A stretch of DNA of 64,000 nucleotides from Propionispora sp. 2/2-37 (lineage in GTDB: Bacteria; Bacillota; Negativicutes; Propionisporales; Propionisporaceae): contig NZ_CYSP01000012.1 in assembly GCF_001298735.1 (NCBI RefSeq), forward strand, positions 80,818-144,817. Reading direction: 5' to 3'. A program made the translations under genes and the position numbers. The notes under the pieces were generated by a model. The model was not told the origin of the DNA and did no database searches. It saw nothing but the letters and a program-made list of their open reading frames with translations. Every line of letters starts with the position of its first letter. Within the stretch, counting starts at the first letter, position 1. Positions 8,789 to 17,219 of the stretch are shown here, piece by piece.

Positions 8789-10051
8789 TTAATGAAAACT
8801 ACCCAGTATATTATTGAGGATCATCCCGACAATATTATAATCAACATTCGGGAAGGTTGACCCCAGCACTCCCATCTCGCCAAATAACGGATATAATACA
8901 CAAGGAAGGAAAGCCAGCAATAACCCAACGACAAAGGAACCAAGCATGGCTCCTCTCCAGCCGCCATAGGCATTGCCAAAAACGCCTGCCGTACCGCCGG
9001 AGAAGAAGCAGATATGTGCAGCCGGAATAATGACAACCGGGAATTTAAAAACGACCATTGTGACGATGGCAATCAAACCTGCCGCATAAGAGCAAAGAAA
9101 CCCGACGATGACCGCCGTCGGCGCGTAGGGGAATACGGTCGGCACATCCAAAGCCGGACGGGAGCCGGGGATAAATTTTTCCGAAATAGCAACAAATGCC
9201 GCCGTAATTTCACCTAAGAACATCCGCACACCTGTCATCAGAACCGACATTCCGGCTGTAAACCAAAGCGCCTGCAATGCCGGAAATACCAGCCAATGTG
9301 TCGATCCGGCCAATTTCGAAACAATCTGCGGACCTGCTGCCAAAGCCGAACTATAAAACAATAACAACATTACCACTGCGCAGCCCATCAAAAAGTCGCG
9401 GAAAAAGGACAGCCATGCCGGAAATTTAATATCTTCTGTAGTTTGATCACCCCATTTGGCAAAGAACAATTTGCCAATATAACCGGATAAAGCATAACCC
9501 AGCATGTTGAAATGGCCGATGGCCTGCTCATCATGGCCGGTCATCTTACGCATAAACGGCTGACAAAGCTGTGGTAAAAAAGCAGAGCAGAAGCCTAAAA
9601 TAATACCGCCTGTCAGAATCGCAACAGTGTCACTAAAACCATAAAATTTTAAAATCAGACCCAATACACAGGCAAAAAACAAGCTATGCCCGCCAGTAAA
9701 AAAAACATTTTTAAATCTTGTAATGCGTGCAAACACAAGGTTCATAATGAATCCCGAAATCAAGATGGATGACGTTACAAAGCCATATGTACCTTGGGCC
9801 AGAGCGGTAGCCGCTTCCGGTGATGTAATGACACCCGAGATATGGAACCCCTTCTGAAACATTTCATTGAAATTTTTTAATGCTCCGGTCATCGTTCCGG
9901 CCCCAATACCAAAAATCAGAAAACCAATAGCTGTCTTAGCTGCTCCGGTAAATACCTCTGTTCCCGATTTTTTCTGCGCAAGCAATCCAATAAGAGCGAC
10001 CAAACCCAGCATCATCGCCGGATTACTCAATAAACTAACGATAAAGTCCAT
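8789..10051 (-). CDS. ulaA: PTS ascorbate-type permease subunit IIC
   Basis: A 420-residue membrane protein of the UlaA/SgaT family. The start MDFIVSLLSNPAMMLGLVAL, the KSGTEVFTGAAKTAIGFLIFGIG stretch and the HDEQAIGHFNMLGY loop are typical of that family. The ATG at 10051 is preceded by GGGAGG at 8 nt; a reading six codons longer has no site. With the IIB and IIA proteins upstream it forms a phosphotransferase permease. The downstream enzymes differ from the L-ascorbate ula pathway (no UlaG/D/E/F), so the symbol describes the family, not a proven substrate. Confidence 0.82.
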   Translation of the reverse strand: MDFIVSLLSNPAMMLGLVALIGLLAQKKSGTEVFTGAAKTAIGFLIFGIGAGTMTGALKNFNEMFQKGFHISGVITSPEAATALAQGTYGFVTSSILISGFIMNLVFARITRFKNVFFTGGHSLFFACVLGLILKFYGFSDTVAILTGGIILGFCSAFLPQLCQPFMRKMTGHDEQAIGHFNMLGYALSGYIGKLFFAKWGDQTTEDIKFPAWLSFFRDFLMGCAVVMLLLFYSSALAAGPQIVSKLAGSTHWLVFPALQALWFTAGMSVLMTGVRMFLGEITAAFVAISEKFIPGSRPALDVPTVFPYAPTAVIVGFLCSYAAGLIAIVTMVVFKFPVVIIPAAHICFFSGGTAGVFGNAYGGWRGAMLGSFVVGLLLAFLPCVLYPLFGEMGVLGSTFPNVDYNIVGMILNNILGSFH

Positions 10052-10069
10052 GACTTCTGCCTCCCACAT

Positions 10070-10222
10070 TATGAAAACTTTTTATTAACATACCTTTCTA
10101 ATTTTATTTACCTTTTGTAAATTAGCAGCCTTCAAAAGCTGTTACACTTAACAAGCTTACTCCCAGGCCGGCATCCGGCTGTTACAAACCAATTTTCTTC
10201 TAGCACAGGTGTTCTTCCAGTC
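10070..10222. other. spacer between PTS IIB and IIC genes
   Basis: A 150-bp gap inside the operon. I see no ORF and no strong terminator. Confidence 0.4.
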
Positions 10223-10510
10223 CTACCTGGCCTCGGCCAGAAAAGCATTCAATTTGGCCAGAATTTCCGCCTTGTTCATAATATTGTCAATACCAATGAT
10301 TTTCTGTGGCAAATTCTTTGCTTCCAATTCTTTGGCAACATCGCTCAACGTAATGATGATTCCGCCGTTAAAGCCCACTATGGAATCAAGCGAGCCGTGC
10401 TCAATGGTAATCGGCAGTTTGTTTTCAGTGATCACCTGATTTAATTTAATCTTCAGCATCAGACTTGATCCTACGCCTGCCCGGCAGGCAACCAATCCTT
10501 TAAATGACAT
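10223..10510 (-). CDS. ulaB: PTS IIB subunit, lactose/ascorbate type
   Basis: A 95-residue IIB domain with the phosphocysteine loop ACRAGVGSSLMLK near the N-terminus, in the fold used by UlaB and similar IIB proteins. Phosphate passes from IIA to this cysteine and then to sugar at IIC. The ATG at 10510 is preferred over GTG at 10519, which lies against the AGAAGG ribosome site. It follows the IIA gene almost without gap. Confidence 0.82.
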   Translation of the reverse strand: MSFKGLVACRAGVGSSLMLKIKLNQVITENKLPITIEHGSLDSIVGFNGGIIITLSDVAKELEAKNLPQKIIGIDNIMNKAEILAKLNAFLAEAR

Positions 10511-10515
10511 TTTCT

Positions 10516-10971
10516 TCACCCTTCTTTTTGTAAATTTTTAATATATTGAATGACCTCAAACGCTTCTGTCGTATGATCCAGCAATTCATAAAAATCTTTG
10601 CGCTCCAATAGCGCCATCAAATCTGCTAAAGCGCTGATATGACTGTCACTATCCCTGGCACTCAGGCAAAACAAATATTTGACCGGGTCGTTTTCCCTGT
10701 TCCCAAAGGCAACCGGCTGTTTAAGTGTCGCAATTCCGATGGCGCTTTTAAGTGCACCGGCCTCAGACCGTGCATGCGGCAGGGCAACATGTTTCGTGAT
10801 GACAATATACGGTCCGCTTTCTTTAACCGTCTCTATGATCGCCTCAATGTAGGATGGTTTAATTTTTCCATTTTTTAGCAATACGCCTGCAGCTTTACGG
10901 ATTGCATCTTCCCAGTCTTTTGCATCGATATTCAGGCAGACAAGTTCTTCGCTGGTTAAATCTTCTAACAT
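10516..10971 (-). CDS. ulaC: PTS IIA subunit, fructose/mannitol/ascorbate type
   Basis: A 151-residue IIA protein. The phosphorylated histidine lies in HVALPHARSE, about residue 66, preceded by the GPYIVITKHVALPHA context typical of UlaC and MtlA-type IIA domains. It accepts phosphate from HPr and donates it to the IIB protein encoded next. It is the second gene of the operon, about 20 bp after the regulator. Confidence 0.83.
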   Translation of the reverse strand: MLEDLTSEELVCLNIDAKDWEDAIRKAAGVLLKNGKIKPSYIEAIIETVKESGPYIVITKHVALPHARSEAGALKSAIGIATLKQPVAFGNRENDPVKYLFCLSARDSDSHISALADLMALLERKDFYELLDHTTEAFEVIQYIKNLQKEG

Positions 10972-10991
10972 CCTGTGTTTAGCTCCCTCTT

Positions 10992-12941
10992 CTAGTATTG
11001 TTCTAGTTTTTCCATCAACACTTCAAATTTTGGATTTTTAATCAACGTATGTATACCAAAGTCGCTGATAAAATGCCGGTATAATCTCTCAAAAACCGGT
11101 TCCCATGCCCGGCATTTACTTTTCGGAATACTCAGGAGAAACACAACCTGTACCTTTTCTTTATCCCAATGAATCGGCTTTTCCAGTACAGCCACAGCAA
11201 TGACCGCTTCTTCGCCATGATTTTCCAGCGCATGGGGAATGGCAATCAAACTTCCCAGTTCCGTTGACGCCATCTTTTCTCTCACAAATACCGATTTTTT
11301 TCCGATTTGATCGATATATCCCTTTTTCAGCATCACATCCGTCAATTTTTCCAGGACGTCCATCCTGGTATTTGCTTTTAACTTTGGGAAAAATAAATCT
11401 TTGCGAAAAAAATGCTCATGATATTCTGCTCCTTTTCCCATAATGATTGTTTCTATTCTGCCAAGATCCTCTTTCGTCAAAATCGGCTCCACCTGGATAA
11501 TCTTTTCTGACTGGATTCCCCGGATTGGAACGGTCGTAAAGATAAAATCAACATTGTTAACTGATTCTTCTGTTATTTCATAAAGCGGACTGACCTTCAC
11601 AATCTGCAGCTGCCTGCCAAATTTTCTTTGCAATTTACTCTTCACAAACATCGCGGTGGAGAGACCGGTTCCGCAGGCGATGATTGCTGTCATCGCCGCC
11701 TTTGCATTACCCTTGTACCGTTCCATGGCTGCGCCGAAATGAATGGCCAGAAAACCCATTTCGTTTTCATTGGTTTGCAGTTTTTCCTGTTTTGCCAGTA
11801 CTTCACTGGCAATCACCGCCATCTCAAAGGCCAACGGGTAATTTTTTTTAATAGGAGCCAGAATCTCATTGCGAATATTCATATTAAATTTTAAGCGGTT
11901 AACGGCCGCTCCTAAATGGATCATTAATCCGGAAATTAATTCTTCATCTTCCGACAAATCAATTCCAATATCCGCTTGAATTTTTGTCAAAATACTGTCA
12001 ACCAGTATCCGGTATTCCCGTTTAACCTGCGTATCTTCTTCATGATCCAGTTTCTTGCTGGATATAAAATGTTGTGTCAAATAATAAACCTCATTGGTGA
12101 TATTAATATGTAGCCGGTTCAAAATCACAGCTATCACTTCCTGCGCTACGGCAAAGTAGGCTGATTCTTCTAAATTGGTCATCTCTTCGCGGCTGTATTC
12201 TGTCGTATTTTTACTGTCTGCCCGTTTCAGCGTAATCATAAGGTGCACCAATAAATTCTTGAAAGCAATATCGGTCAGGGGGATATTGTATTTTTGAATA
12301 ACCTCAAGCATAATTTGTTGTACTTTATTAATTTCCTCCAGTGAAAAGACATGGCGGTAAAACCCGTTTTGGGTCAAATCGACTAATTCGTTGCTGTTAA
12401 AAATATATTCCGACATACAATAACGGATTTGGGCTTCATCTCCTTTAATGCCAATACCCTTTATGCGGTCAGTTGTAATTTCCATACTGAACCGGCGCAA
12501 GCTTTTTTTGATGTCTTTCATGTATTTCTTTAATGTCGAAAGACTAATGAAGAGTTCATCAGCCAACTCCGACTCCGTGACGCCCCTCTGGTGTAAAGAG
12601 TTCAGCAGAATTTCCGCTATAATAAAGGAAATCCTGTCATTGTGATCAGAAGGAATGATAGGGTTCTTTAGCCAGACTTTCCCGCCTTCTCCACCCTGTA
12701 CCTTTCTAAACGCCGCATAACGATCCTCATCATGGATTTTCATCATATACCCGACACCGGGTTCCGGCCGGATTTCCGCTCCCTGTCCCTTAAGCAGGGC
12801 ATTGCACTCTTTAATATCATTGCGGATCGTTCTTGAACTCACACCAATTAAAGCCGCCATACTGGCACTATCAAGTACTTTTTTTTCCGTATCAAACAGT
12901 TCGAGTATTTTTAAAACCCTTTTGTTTTGAATCTCCAACAC
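10992..12941 (-). CDS. PRD-containing PTS-responsive transcription activator (BglG/MtlR/LicR type)
   Basis: A 649-residue regulator with, in order, a DeoR-like HTH (about 10-60), a second Mga-like HTH (about 90-150), two PRD domains (about 185-400, each with conserved histidines), a IIB-like domain (IIACGTGLSTAM, about 415-430) and a C-terminal IIA domain with the phosphohistidine in IPHALENHG. The N-terminus binds DNA rather than RNA, so it is an activator of the MtlR/LicR kind, not a BglG antiterminator. Start is GTG after GAGGTG. As first gene it most likely controls this operon according to PTS phosphorylation state. Confidence 0.87.
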   Translation of the reverse strand: MLEIQNKRVLKILELFDTEKKVLDSASMAALIGVSSRTIRNDIKECNALLKGQGAEIRPEPGVGYMMKIHDEDRYAAFRKVQGGEGGKVWLKNPIIPSDHNDRISFIIAEILLNSLHQRGVTESELADELFISLSTLKKYMKDIKKSLRRFSMEITTDRIKGIGIKGDEAQIRYCMSEYIFNSNELVDLTQNGFYRHVFSLEEINKVQQIMLEVIQKYNIPLTDIAFKNLLVHLMITLKRADSKNTTEYSREEMTNLEESAYFAVAQEVIAVILNRLHINITNEVYYLTQHFISSKKLDHEEDTQVKREYRILVDSILTKIQADIGIDLSEDEELISGLMIHLGAAVNRLKFNMNIRNEILAPIKKNYPLAFEMAVIASEVLAKQEKLQTNENEMGFLAIHFGAAMERYKGNAKAAMTAIIACGTGLSTAMFVKSKLQRKFGRQLQIVKVSPLYEITEESVNNVDFIFTTVPIRGIQSEKIIQVEPILTKEDLGRIETIIMGKGAEYHEHFFRKDLFFPKLKANTRMDVLEKLTDVMLKKGYIDQIGKKSVFVREKMASTELGSLIAIPHALENHGEEAVIAVAVLEKPIHWDKEKVQVVFLLSIPKSKCRAWEPVFERLYRHFISDFGIHTLIKNPKFEVLMEKLEQY

Positions 12942-13081
12942 TTTACACCTCGCTTGCTACAAGTTCATTATATGGTCATCTCAGGATTTCACCTAGACAT
13001 TTAACTTCCGCAGCCTGCGGAAGTATATATTAAGACCTGCAAATTTCCATGCCTGACCGCCTTTTTACAAATTTATTCGAC

Positions 13082-13144
13082 AAAAAAAATGGAACTATTG
13101 CCTATATCGATGAAAATCGACTTGTTCAATAGTTCCATCTTTTA
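13082..13144 (-). terminator. terminator of the second PTS operon
   Basis: Arms AATGGAACTATTG and CAATAGTTCCATC (about 13088-13100 and 13127-13139), ending in a long T-run on the minus strand downstream of the manA relic. Confidence 0.8.
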
Positions 13145-13206
13145 TTCAGGAACAATAGCATGTCCCTGTTCTCTTTTTGTAAAACCAACTGCAACACCTG
13201 TCAGGA

Positions 13207-13767
13207 TCAATAGCCCTCTGCTTTTTGCCAAATCCGCAGCAAATCAAGCTCCCCCCTAAGGTCGACCGCTTCCAAGCCTGCCGGTACTAAAACCGTGTCA
13301 CCGGCCTGCACCGGAGTCCCCACTCCATTACCCGTCACCTGTCCCTTTCCCCGTAAAACGCAGTACACCAGAAAGCAGCCTTCCGGGTAGTCCCGTGTCC
13401 CTTGGGTTACCTGCCACGGCGCACTACGGCTTCCATTTTCCCGCCGGCAACCGCCTGTAAAAGTTCCTCCCGGCTGACCGCTGCGGCCAGTCCGTAGATG
13501 ATTTCCGCTCCCGGCTCCGCCTGTACTACATACCAGGCTTCCGCACAGGCTTTGCCTAACATGCTTTCCGGCTGCTGTTCGATGCCTTCCTGCAGGGTTT
13601 TCCCGCGCCAGCTTCCGTTGCTGATGCGGCTCATCCCCTGTGGATGTACTGATTTCCCAGCTTTCCCCGACCTGCGGGGAGGGCAGTTTTCTGCCAAACA
13701 GCCTTGCCAGGGCCTGCCCTCCCCAGATCAGTTCTTTATAAATAGGTTCAAATTTTAAAGGATACAC
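13207..13767 (-). pseudogene. manA: mannose-6-phosphate isomerase relic (two frameshifts, internal deletions)
   Basis: The GTG start with AGGAGG and the first 40 residues (YPLKFEPIYKELIWGGQ … VGESWEIS) are a good class I phosphomannose isomerase N-terminus. The reading then shifts to a second frame (13697-13407), where SVHPQGMSRISNG and later AWYVVQAEPGAEIIYGL continue the family sequence, and finally returns to the first frame for the C-terminal domain (GCFLVYCVLRGKGQV to the stop). The zinc/substrate-binding middle (normally around FPLLIKFIDA…VQVHPDD) and the following barrel half are missing: about 186 codons remain of the usual 310-320. It is therefore inactive. It ends the PTS operon that begins at 18752. 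Confidence 0.85.
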
Positions 13768-13811
13768 GCTAAGCTCCTCCTACAACCAAACATCAGATCC
13801 CTCTCATAGGC

Positions 13812-14348
13812 CTAACGGTCAGCCGGTGTGCGTTTCATATACGGATTAGTATAAATATCAGTTGCATCATCGCTAGGGGAAGAGAATTCACTTACAATGG
13901 CTCCTTCAGCTCCAGCCTGAAACCAATGGCGTGTATTGGGCTGAATGGTATATTGTTCCCCAGGATTGAGTACGATTTCATGCATTACCGTATACCATTG
14001 CTTATTTTTTTCCGGAACTTTACCTTGAATCGCTTCCGTTGCTTCTCCTTCTACATAGAGAAATACTTTTCCATACCGGCACCGAAAGGTTTCCATCTTG
14101 CCCGGTGTTCCATCCGGTCGCGTTGGATGCCGGTGTTCCAGACAGGTTTGATGCGGTAATAACACCAGATCTTTGGCGCAATACCGGTCCGTATTGATAT
14201 AAATAACAATTTCCATGCCTTCTTCATACACATTGCCCATGCCAAAATCGGTGTATTCCATTTTTCTTTTTTCCTTATTAGTTAACACAATGTGTGCTTT
14301 TTCAAACATGCCTTCCACTTCATCTCTTAGCTTATCATCTACAAGCAC
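13812..14348 (-). CDS. D-lyxose ketol-isomerase (cupin)
   Basis: A 178-residue single-domain cupin of the D-lyxose isomerase family, which interconverts D-lyxose/D-xylulose and D-mannose/D-fructose with a divalent metal. Metal ligands fit CLEHRHPTRPDGTPGKMETFRCRYG (two His and a Glu) and a late His in NTRHWFQAG. Start is GTG, 5 nt after an in-operon GGAGGGG, overlapping the aldolase stop region by 10 nt. Together with the broken manA beside it this suggests that the operon once fed a mannose- or lyxose-like sugar into fructose or xylulose phosphate. Confidence 0.85.
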   Translation of the reverse strand: MLVDDKLRDEVEGMFEKAHIVLTNKEKRKMEYTDFGMGNVYEEGMEIVIYINTDRYCAKDLVLLPHQTCLEHRHPTRPDGTPGKMETFRCRYGKVFLYVEGEATEAIQGKVPEKNKQWYTVMHEIVLNPGEQYTIQPNTRHWFQAGAEGAIVSEFSSPSDDATDIYTNPYMKRTPADR

Positions 14349-15223
14349 TTATTTCCCCTCCTTACATAGCAGTCTGCTTTACCAATGGAATCAAATAAAT
14401 TCATCTTGAAGCGAACTACTTTTTTCGTTGCTTCGAGACAGGTAGGATAAATCTGGTTCGGTTCCCACCATTTTTGTTCTGACAAAACTCTTCGGCATTC
14501 TTGATAAAAAGCAAATTTAATGTCACTGGAAATGTTAATTTTTTGTACACCAAGTTTTACTGCCTCGGCAATTTCTCTATCCGGGTTAGCGGACCCGCCG
14601 TGCAGGACAATCGGCACATCCAGTTTCGCTGTTATTTCCTGCAAGATATTCATTTGTAATTCGGGTGCTACTCCTTTAGGATAAATTCCATGTGCCGTTC
14701 CGATCGCAACCGCCAGAGAATCCACTCCGGTTTTTTCAACAAAATCTTTCGCTTGTACCGGATCGGTATACGTAATTTTGCTAACGCCGCCTTCTATGGA
14801 AGTTCCGGTATTTCCGATAGTCCCCAGTTCCCCTTCAACCGCCACATTGACCGCATGAGCGGTTTCCACGACTTTCCGGGTCAGCACGATATTTTCTTCA
14901 TAAGAAAGACACGATCCATCAATCATAACCGAGTTAAATCCTACCTGAATGGCATGGATGATATCTTCAAAAGAACTGCCGTGATCCAGATGCACGACAA
15001 ACGGTACCGGACTTTTCTCCACGCGTTCCAACACATAGGCCATAAATTCATCCGTAATAAACTTCAATTCATCTGGATGGATGGCAATAATAGCCGGCGA
15101 GTTGGCGGCTTCCGCTTCATCGGCAACCGCTTTCAGCAAAGCGCTGGACGAAACATTAAATGCTCCCACGGCAAACTTTTCTTTTTGCGCTACTTTCAGT
15201 AATTCTTGCATCGTAACTAACAT
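14339..15223 (-). CDS. class II ketose-bisphosphate aldolase
   Basis: A 294-residue zinc-dependent aldolase of the FbaA/GatY family: FVVHLDHGSSFEDI holds the catalytic Asp and a zinc His, VEGELGTIG the zinc Glu, AIGTAHGIYP another zinc His, and VLHGGSANPD with INISSDI the phosphate site. It cleaves a ketose-1,6-bisphosphate (or a ketose-1-phosphate) to DHAP and an aldehyde. Whether fructose, tagatose or another ketose is used cannot be read. It is about 100 bp downstream of the IIC gene and overlaps the lyxose isomerase gene. Confidence 0.87.
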   Translation of the reverse strand: MLVTMQELLKVAQKEKFAVGAFNVSSSALLKAVADEAEAANSPAIIAIHPDELKFITDEFMAYVLERVEKSPVPFVVHLDHGSSFEDIIHAIQVGFNSVMIDGSCLSYEENIVLTRKVVETAHAVNVAVEGELGTIGNTGTSIEGGVSKITYTDPVQAKDFVEKTGVDSLAVAIGTAHGIYPKGVAPELQMNILQEITAKLDVPIVLHGGSANPDREIAEAVKLGVQKINISSDIKFAFYQECRRVLSEQKWWEPNQIYPTCLEATKKVVRFKMNLFDSIGKADCYVRRGNKCL

Positions 15224-15322
15224 ATAGACACCCTCCCAATTGAATATACACAGCCTCTAGTGATACCATATGTAATACAAAATACAGAATATCAAATACA
15301 CTTTTAATTATTATCATTCCTC

Positions 15323-16396
15323 TCAGCCAGAAATCTTAAGGCTGGACAGGTCTAATTCTTTTTCCTCATTCTCTGCTTCTTGAGCAGGCTTTCTTTTTAA
15401 GAATACGCAAAGTATGGCAAATACTAATGATCCTATCAGCAGGCTTAATGTCCATAATTCCGGATGATTCTGACCCGGCAGCGTAAAAAAGCCACCCCAG
15501 GGAATTTTAGAAGAACAATCCCAATAGAAGACTAAAGCACCATTAACTGCTGCACCAACAGCCGTACATATTGTAATGCGCAGTAAATCATTCAAGATGA
15601 TGGGATAGGATCCTTCCGTAATCTGGCAGCATCCCATAAGAAATGCTGTTTTCAGAGAGTTGACTTCATCTTTGGAATACAAGTCCCGTTTCAGCAGTAT
15701 GCTTAAAAAGTAACCTATTGTTAAACCCAAAGGTGCAATCATCGAGGCGGATATAAGTGCGGCTATCGGTGTCCCTACGCCTTCGGCCAAAAGATTAAGC
15801 GTGAATACGAATACGACTTTGTTAATCGGCCCGCCATAGTCGACAGCCGAAAGTATGCCAACTACAATACCCAGCAAAATGACCGAACCGCCTTGCAAGC
15901 TGGTAAGCAAGTTATTTATACCTTGTTGTAGCTCAATGATGGGAATACCGACAATGTACTTCATCACCAACGCAATAGTGAGAGTCGAACAAAACGGTAG
16001 AATTAATTGAGGTACCAGCCCTTCTGCCCAGTTGGGAACTTTTATTACTTTCTTTAACCAGTTCACCATATAGCCAACCAGAAAACCGGCTAATAAGCCA
16101 CCTAAAAAGCCATAACCATACTGTTTGCAGATAACTCCCAGCAGAAACCCCGGCACAATACCTGAACGTTCCGCAATGGAATACGCAAGAAAAGTAGCGA
16201 TAAATACCGGCAGCAAGCCTAAACCGTCAGCCCCTAATTGCAGCAACACATCAGCAATACGGATGTTTCCACTGAAATCCTTAATAAATTGACCTCCGAA
16301 GATATTTCCGGCCACCATCAACATACCGGCACAGCATACAAAAGGGATCAAATAGGAAATCGCCGTCATGATATGTCTTCTGATTTGTAAATCCAT
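15323..16396 (-). CDS. PTS fructose-family permease subunit IIC
   Basis: A 357-residue membrane protein of the fructose PTS IIC family with motifs AERSGIVPGFLLGVICKQYGYGFLGGLLAGFLVGY and DYGGPINKVVFVF, and a stretch CQITEGSYPI like the conserved ITEGAIPF. It makes the sugar channel together with the separate IIB and IIA proteins encoded upstream. ATG follows GGAGGTG. The substrate is unknown; the fructose family also covers mannosyl, tagatose and hexitol systems. Confidence 0.87.
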   Translation of the reverse strand: MDLQIRRHIMTAISYLIPFVCCAGMLMVAGNIFGGQFIKDFSGNIRIADVLLQLGADGLGLLPVFIATFLAYSIAERSGIVPGFLLGVICKQYGYGFLGGLLAGFLVGYMVNWLKKVIKVPNWAEGLVPQLILPFCSTLTIALVMKYIVGIPIIELQQGINNLLTSLQGGSVILLGIVVGILSAVDYGGPINKVVFVFTLNLLAEGVGTPIAALISASMIAPLGLTIGYFLSILLKRDLYSKDEVNSLKTAFLMGCCQITEGSYPIILNDLLRITICTAVGAAVNGALVFYWDCSSKIPWGGFFTLPGQNHPELWTLSLLIGSLVFAILCVFLKRKPAQEAENEEKELDLSSLKISG

Positions 16397-16421
16397 GATT
16401 TACACCTCCAATGTAAATTTA

Positions 16422-16733
16422 CTAACCAGCAACCACTTTTTCGATTTGCTTGATTAAACCACTGGGCGAATGAATAACTACCTCCGTAGGGACCTCTATC
16501 ACTTTTTTCCCTTTAAAACGGTCTCTGTTTTTAATGGATACGTCAATAGCCAACACAACCACATCCGCATCTTTAATGCTTTCCGGCGTCAATTCATCTT
16601 CCGTACCAATCTGTCCCTGGGTTTCCATGTGAATCTGGTGTCCTGCTTTTTCTGCGGCCTTAATTAGCTTTTCTTTAGCGATATACGTATGCGCTATTCC
16701 TGCTACACAGGCTGCCACTCCTACAATTTTCAT
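16422..16733 (-). CDS. PTS fructose-family IIB subunit
   Basis: A 103-residue IIB protein with the phosphocysteine motif ACVAGIAHTYIAKEKL (compare CPTGIAHTYMA, where Pro and Thr are replaced by Val and Ala) and the METQGQIGTEDELT segment of the family. It takes phosphate from the IIA protein (16749-17204) and donates it at IIC (15323-16396). All three are separate genes in one operon. Confidence 0.9.
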   Translation of the reverse strand: MKIVGVAACVAGIAHTYIAKEKLIKAAEKAGHQIHMETQGQIGTEDELTPESIKDADVVVLAIDVSIKNRDRFKGKKVIEVPTEVVIHSPSGLIKQIEKVVAG

Positions 16734-16748
16734 AATACTCCACCTTTC

Positions 16749-17204
16749 TTACTCCTCTTTTGACATGGTTTTTATGACTTCTTTTTTATCATTCGATCGC
16801 AATAACTTTTGCAAGTTATCCTCATCGGCCAACGCTGCCGCCACTTTTGCCAACAGTTTGAGGTGCACCGTAGTTTCATCCACATTGCGTACGGCAAAGA
16901 GAATGATGAAATGTACCGGTTTATCATCGAGGCTCTCCCATTCCAGTGCATGCGAAGTTCTGCCAATCGCAACGGCTGTCGATAGTACGGCCATTGACTT
17001 GCCATGGGGGATTGCAATATGGTTTCCCAAACCAGTCCGACCTTCTGCTTCCCGTTTATAGACATCCCTGATAAACTGTCCCGCATCGCTGAGCTTTCCT
17101 TCCCTTTGAAGCATGGCCGTTAATTCCCGGATGGCTTCATCCTTGTTTTTCGCCTGCAAGTCAAGATTGATCAAGTTTTCATTCAAAATTTTTTCCAGTC
17201 CCAT
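16749..17204 (-). CDS. PTS fructose-family IIA subunit
   Basis: A 151-residue IIA domain with the phosphohistidine in GNHIAIPHGKS and the preceding EGRTGLG. The start is ATG 17204, 8 nt from AAGGAG; the GTG at 17213 lies directly against that site. It is encoded just after the regulator and before IIB. Confidence 0.9.
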   Translation of the reverse strand: MGLEKILNENLINLDLQAKNKDEAIRELTAMLQREGKLSDAGQFIRDVYKREAEGRTGLGNHIAIPHGKSMAVLSTAVAIGRTSHALEWESLDDKPVHFIILFAVRNVDETTVHLKLLAKVAAALADEDNLQKLLRSNDKKEVIKTMSKEE

Positions 17205-17219
17205 GATGTCCACTCCTTG

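Noticed and set aside
12941..13081. RNA antiterminator (RAT) hairpin for the first PTS operon
   Set aside because: The regulator has a DNA-binding HTH in place of the CAT RNA-binding domain, and no RAT-terminator pair was seen.
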